NCBI GenBank assembly: GCA_045597845.1
Contig: JAZLKZ010000026.1
Coordinates: forward strand, 1 to 9,745
Reading direction: 5' to 3'
DNA: 9,745 bases
DNA from: Colimorpha sp045597845
GTDB lineage: Bacteria > Bacteroidota > Bacteroidia > Bacteroidales > P3
Shown: positions 7,801 to 9,745 of the stretch, piece after piece
Position numbering within the stretch: the first letter of the stretch is position 1
Layout: every line of letters starts with the position of its first letter
The notes under the pieces: generated by a model
The model's database searches: none
Told to the model about the DNA's origin: nothing
The model's input: only the letters and a program-made list of their open reading frames with translations
Program-made: the position numbers and the translations under genes

Positions 7801-9745
7801 TATTTGGCAATGGAATTACCAGAACATGTCACAGTTACAGCGTTAGTTTTTCTTCAACTTCCTACACGCTGAGCGTCACCTCCGAGAACACCCAGAACCA
7901 AGGACACACTTGCGACAACACGCCCATCGAACTCTCCGCATCTTTCTCTCCAGCTCACTATATAAGTTCAGTGGATTGGAATTTTGGCGACGGCTCCTTA
8001 TACTCCCATTCGGGGAATACGGTTTGCCACATGTTTCAGGAATCTTCAAATAGATATTACATTGTGGCAACTGCCAAAGATGAAAATGGATGCCCGGTTT
8101 CCTCTGCACCATTTGAAATAGCATCGCACTCTCACCCATTCAAAGATGGACAGTTGCAAGCTTTTGGAAATATAGAATGTCCTGGTATTGCCAGAAACAT
8201 TTCACTTTATCAAGGTAGTGCAACCGTCCCCAATATTATCACCGACTTTTATTGGCATCATTCCACGGTTCCAAGTCCGCTGAACCGCTATGCCACTTAC
8301 TACACCGACGACTATCATGTCTTTGCCGTTGACGAAAACTTCTGCAACTGTTCCACGCTCGTCAATGTGCAGTTTCTCACCCAGCCCACTGCGGCAGCAG
8401 TCACCGACAAGACTACCTACTGTCTGGGCGAAAAGGTCCGTCTCTTCGGCGCCAACAGCCCCGACACCAACAATTTCACCTACCTCTGGACCATCACCAA
8501 CCTCCAGACTGGCGCTGTGGAGCTTCGCCACACCGCCACAACCTCCTTCACGCCTCCGCAAGCGGGTTCCTACAGCCTCGACCTCTCCATCTCCGACCTC
8601 ACCTCCTCCTGTTCCGCCACCGACAGCCGCACCATCACGGTCTTGGCGAAACCAGCTCCACCTTCCATCGGTTTCGGCGGCAACCGCTGCATCAGCGACC
8701 CGCCTGTAGTGCTGCAAGGCACCGCTCCTGCCGACATCCACTGGAACAACGGCGACGTTGGCCCCACCGCCAACTACTACACTCCGGGACTGGCGGTGGC
8801 ATACTACCTCGACCCCGCCTCGGGCTGCAAATCAAAGGAAGCTGTGTTGGAGATAGAGCCTGAACCCAATTTCGACGCACTGCTTACGGGATGCTACGAA
8901 AAATGCAAGTATTTCTTCACCCCTAATTACACCATGAACGTCTGGGGCTTGACTTCCGGATATCAAAAAATCGACTGGGACTGGGCAAACAACGGCATTC
9001 CCATCGACAATGGTCACGGCAACTATTCTTTCACTCCGTTGAACCTCCCCATTCCAGGATTCGGCGACTACCAATTGGATGTTGACTACGTGGGTGGCTA
9101 CTGCCATGTTACCACTCCCGAGCTTGTCATCAACTCCAAAACGGATTGCGACTGCGACAGCATCGAAGTAACCTTCAAGAAAGAATGGAAAATCGTTGAC
9201 TGCAAACTTTCCTGCATAGTGAATGTTACTGTCTGCAACCTTTCCCTCGTCAATCGTGACTGTTTTGATATGCTGGGGATTCTCTTCAAAGAAGAGTATG
9301 TCTCCATTCAATCTACCAGTTTCACGTCAACCTCTTTGGCACCGGGAGACTGCTTCAATTTCCAGATTGTTTTGGACATCCAGCAACTACGACCCTCTAC
9401 CATTACCTTCAGCCTCAAGGACGACTGCAACTTCTGCACCAAGGTATTCTCTATTGACCTCTCCCTTGATTTCGTCGAATGTGAAACTCCAATGGACATT
9501 GTTGATGCGATTTCCATTCGTTCCGACCTCTCTAACCAGGCGGTGGGTTATTTCGAGTTCGATTTCGATGTCTCGCCCTGCCGGACTTTGCTCGCCTTCT
9601 GGATCGAACCGCCTATGGTCATCGACTATTGGTTCAATGGTTACAATAACGTTCATGGACTCGGAATGATCGACATGGCGTTGCTTACCCAGTTCTTGGC
9701 TGCCGACAGTGTGATTTGCTTCTATGCCATCACCTGCGATAACAA
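4878..9745 (+). CDS. Giant secreted multi-module protein with PKD/Ig-like domains (3' end beyond window)
   Basis: The frame runs open from the ATG at 4878 to the right edge, 1622 complete codons with no stop; the protein is unfinished. Residues 1-22 form a signal peptide (K2 and R6, a hydrophobic core, cleavage after AVA before QQ). C15 does not sit in a lipobox, so this is not a lipoprotein. The mature part is a chain of roughly 14-15 modules of about 80-90 residues. Each typically starts with a cysteine in a C-x-G-like turn, followed 16-30 residues later by a tryptophan in a Y/h-x-W strand. Cys/Trp pairs include 60/79, 156/179, 238/257, 323/342, 409/426, 496/516, 582/604, 680/699, 844/862, 1012/1034, 1101/1126, 1182/1204 and 1271/1289. 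Module 4 (ISGQTEVCVGDAVLYSV, from 316) resembles the PKD-like domains of Bacteroidota surface proteins, and WNFGDGS (1034-1040) is a true PKD signature. About 63 cysteines are spread along it. From about 1315 the pattern changes to a more cysteine-dense region. I infer a surface or released adhesin-like protein; a Type IX sorting domain would lie beyond the edge. No enzyme motif is visible. Confidence 0.9.
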   Translation, partial: MKTFFRFIMLALLLCAAFGAVAQQATPCDIVITGDFEPRCTMLTGKDDYYDESEDILVACQGMTVTYTAHASNATVSQWHWDVSGASSWNDLGNGSATVNWDNGDLGQLVVTATFSGGSSCTYSIQVRLIEQPTIQVVTTPAYTVLPDGSKVIYVCRDETVTFTDLSSSSNADIVGYQWDATSGQTASTPNFVIEHVANNENIIHQVFNNCGCSATDEYQIKILGGDILDLGCYGTVCEGSEVTYSTLSPTCDQYSWYVEGGEIVGANDQPSVTVVWNHASNGFGIIGLDGYLCGNDACPTLLSKKISVIQDHLPISGQTEVCVGDAVLYSVPLLGSAEYTWNINPSPGVLSHTYNGANQYLAVFSHAGTYRLSVNYRCDFLDCGTFSSEPLTITVKPKLAIQGDNRVCISSPCGLSLAPSVSAQWTVEDLSTNQVIHTLSSSNSLSYTFPHTGNYLISATHPDYCHSATTVITVVDAPPAPTIGDLNPANPTIACANSGINLLANPSNPNYTIVWETDCDEDNPQSLTGTDVTISYGNTVCDVLAYTFDPELRCKSATPYVHHVVERRLAPITIPSVIDVCPGTTIVWGNAEVPFQEGVAYTWRIQENMQHCASVQGEEHNNGVTLSVHEMASGSYNYTFFVELQRFCCGNDHRDTIYIHVVTYAPTAINLQASPLQGCIGEQFTFSATGGNPNQYHWVVDGVENSFVGNPFTHTFSYAGTHDVDVYYYSMDYCTNADYINQDRQSIRVLQSPTIFDIKYDESNNTVVVDMANSTGCTFTWYYEDELVMGLTSSSIPYQGPGSYLCVVTNANGCTNSFRKNITANVDPHCASVGWQDIHYEFCDATLTLHSNISGLGDIEWEISGGDYEILGYSHYGHQITIKFFDVGTYKITARRQGFSCQKSEYVYHVDFIPIFTFEKKCDRIVIHNNSRSVSNNETITATINGHNHTFMVSDQAYAIMVAPSGTYYIDISVFGNGITRTCHSYSVSFSSTSYTLSVTSENTQNQGHTCDNTPIELSASFSPAHYISSVDWNFGDGSLYSHSGNTVCHMFQESSNRYYIVATAKDENGCPVSSAPFEIASHSHPFKDGQLQAFGNIECPGIARNISLYQGSATVPNIITDFYWHHSTVPSPLNRYATYYTDDYHVFAVDENFCNCSTLVNVQFLTQPTAAAVTDKTTYCLGEKVRLFGANSPDTNNFTYLWTITNLQTGAVELRHTATTSFTPPQAGSYSLDLSISDLTSSCSATDSRTITVLAKPAPPSIGFGGNRCISDPPVVLQGTAPADIHWNNGDVGPTANYYTPGLAVAYYLDPASGCKSKEAVLEIEPEPNFDALLTGCYEKCKYFFTPNYTMNVWGLTSGYQKIDWDWANNGIPIDNGHGNYSFTPLNLPIPGFGDYQLDVDYVGGYCHVTTPELVINSKTDCDCDSIEVTFKKEWKIVDCKLSCIVNVTVCNLSLVNRDCFDMLGILFKEEYVSIQSTSFTSTSLAPGDCFNFQIVLDIQQLRPSTITFSLKDDCNFCTKVFSIDLSLDFVECETPMDIVDAISIRSDLSNQAVGYFEFDFDVSPCRTLLAFWIEPPMVIDYWFNGYNNVHGLGMIDMALLTQFLAADSVICFYAITCDN

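Overview
The window looks like chromosomal DNA of a Bacteroidota bacterium, probably of the order Bacteroidales. Four things point there: a stand-alone energy-transducer TonB of the Bacteroidota type, a TAnnTTTG-type -7 promoter box in front of the large helicase gene, AT-rich spacers around coding DNA of medium GC content, and a giant secreted protein built from PKD-like modules. No tRNA, rRNA, CRISPR array, insertion sequence or attachment site could be recognised.

Layout. Positions 1-660 hold no intact gene. They contain a decayed fragment of an RHS-repeat core on the + strand (about 119-199), then AT-rich spacer with a short tandem repeat (435-461) and weak stem-loops. Positions 661-3804/3843 on the - strand encode a complete AddA/RecB-like helicase-nuclease for double-strand-break processing; its AddB partner is not adjacent. 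The divergent spacer 3844-4108 carries promoters for both neighbours and a 9-bp inverted repeat. A 225-residue TonB protein follows on the + strand (4109-4786) and ends in a strong hairpin terminator (4810-4833).

From 4878 to the right edge (9745) one reading frame on the + strand stays open without a stop. I checked it codon by codon. It gives at least 1622 residues of a secreted, cysteine-rich, multi-module protein with an N-terminal signal peptide, about fourteen or fifteen PKD/Ig-like modules, and a different cysteine-rich stretch towards the visible end. The C-terminus lies outside the window. It is probably a surface or released adhesin-like protein, and a Type IX secretion substrate is a reasonable but untested guess.

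The genes do not form an obvious pathway. DNA repair, TonB energy coupling and the giant surface protein each seem to have their own transcription signals. The best candidates for something new are the giant protein and the patchwork base composition inside its reading frame. I found no convincing evidence of a complete undescribed multi-gene system.
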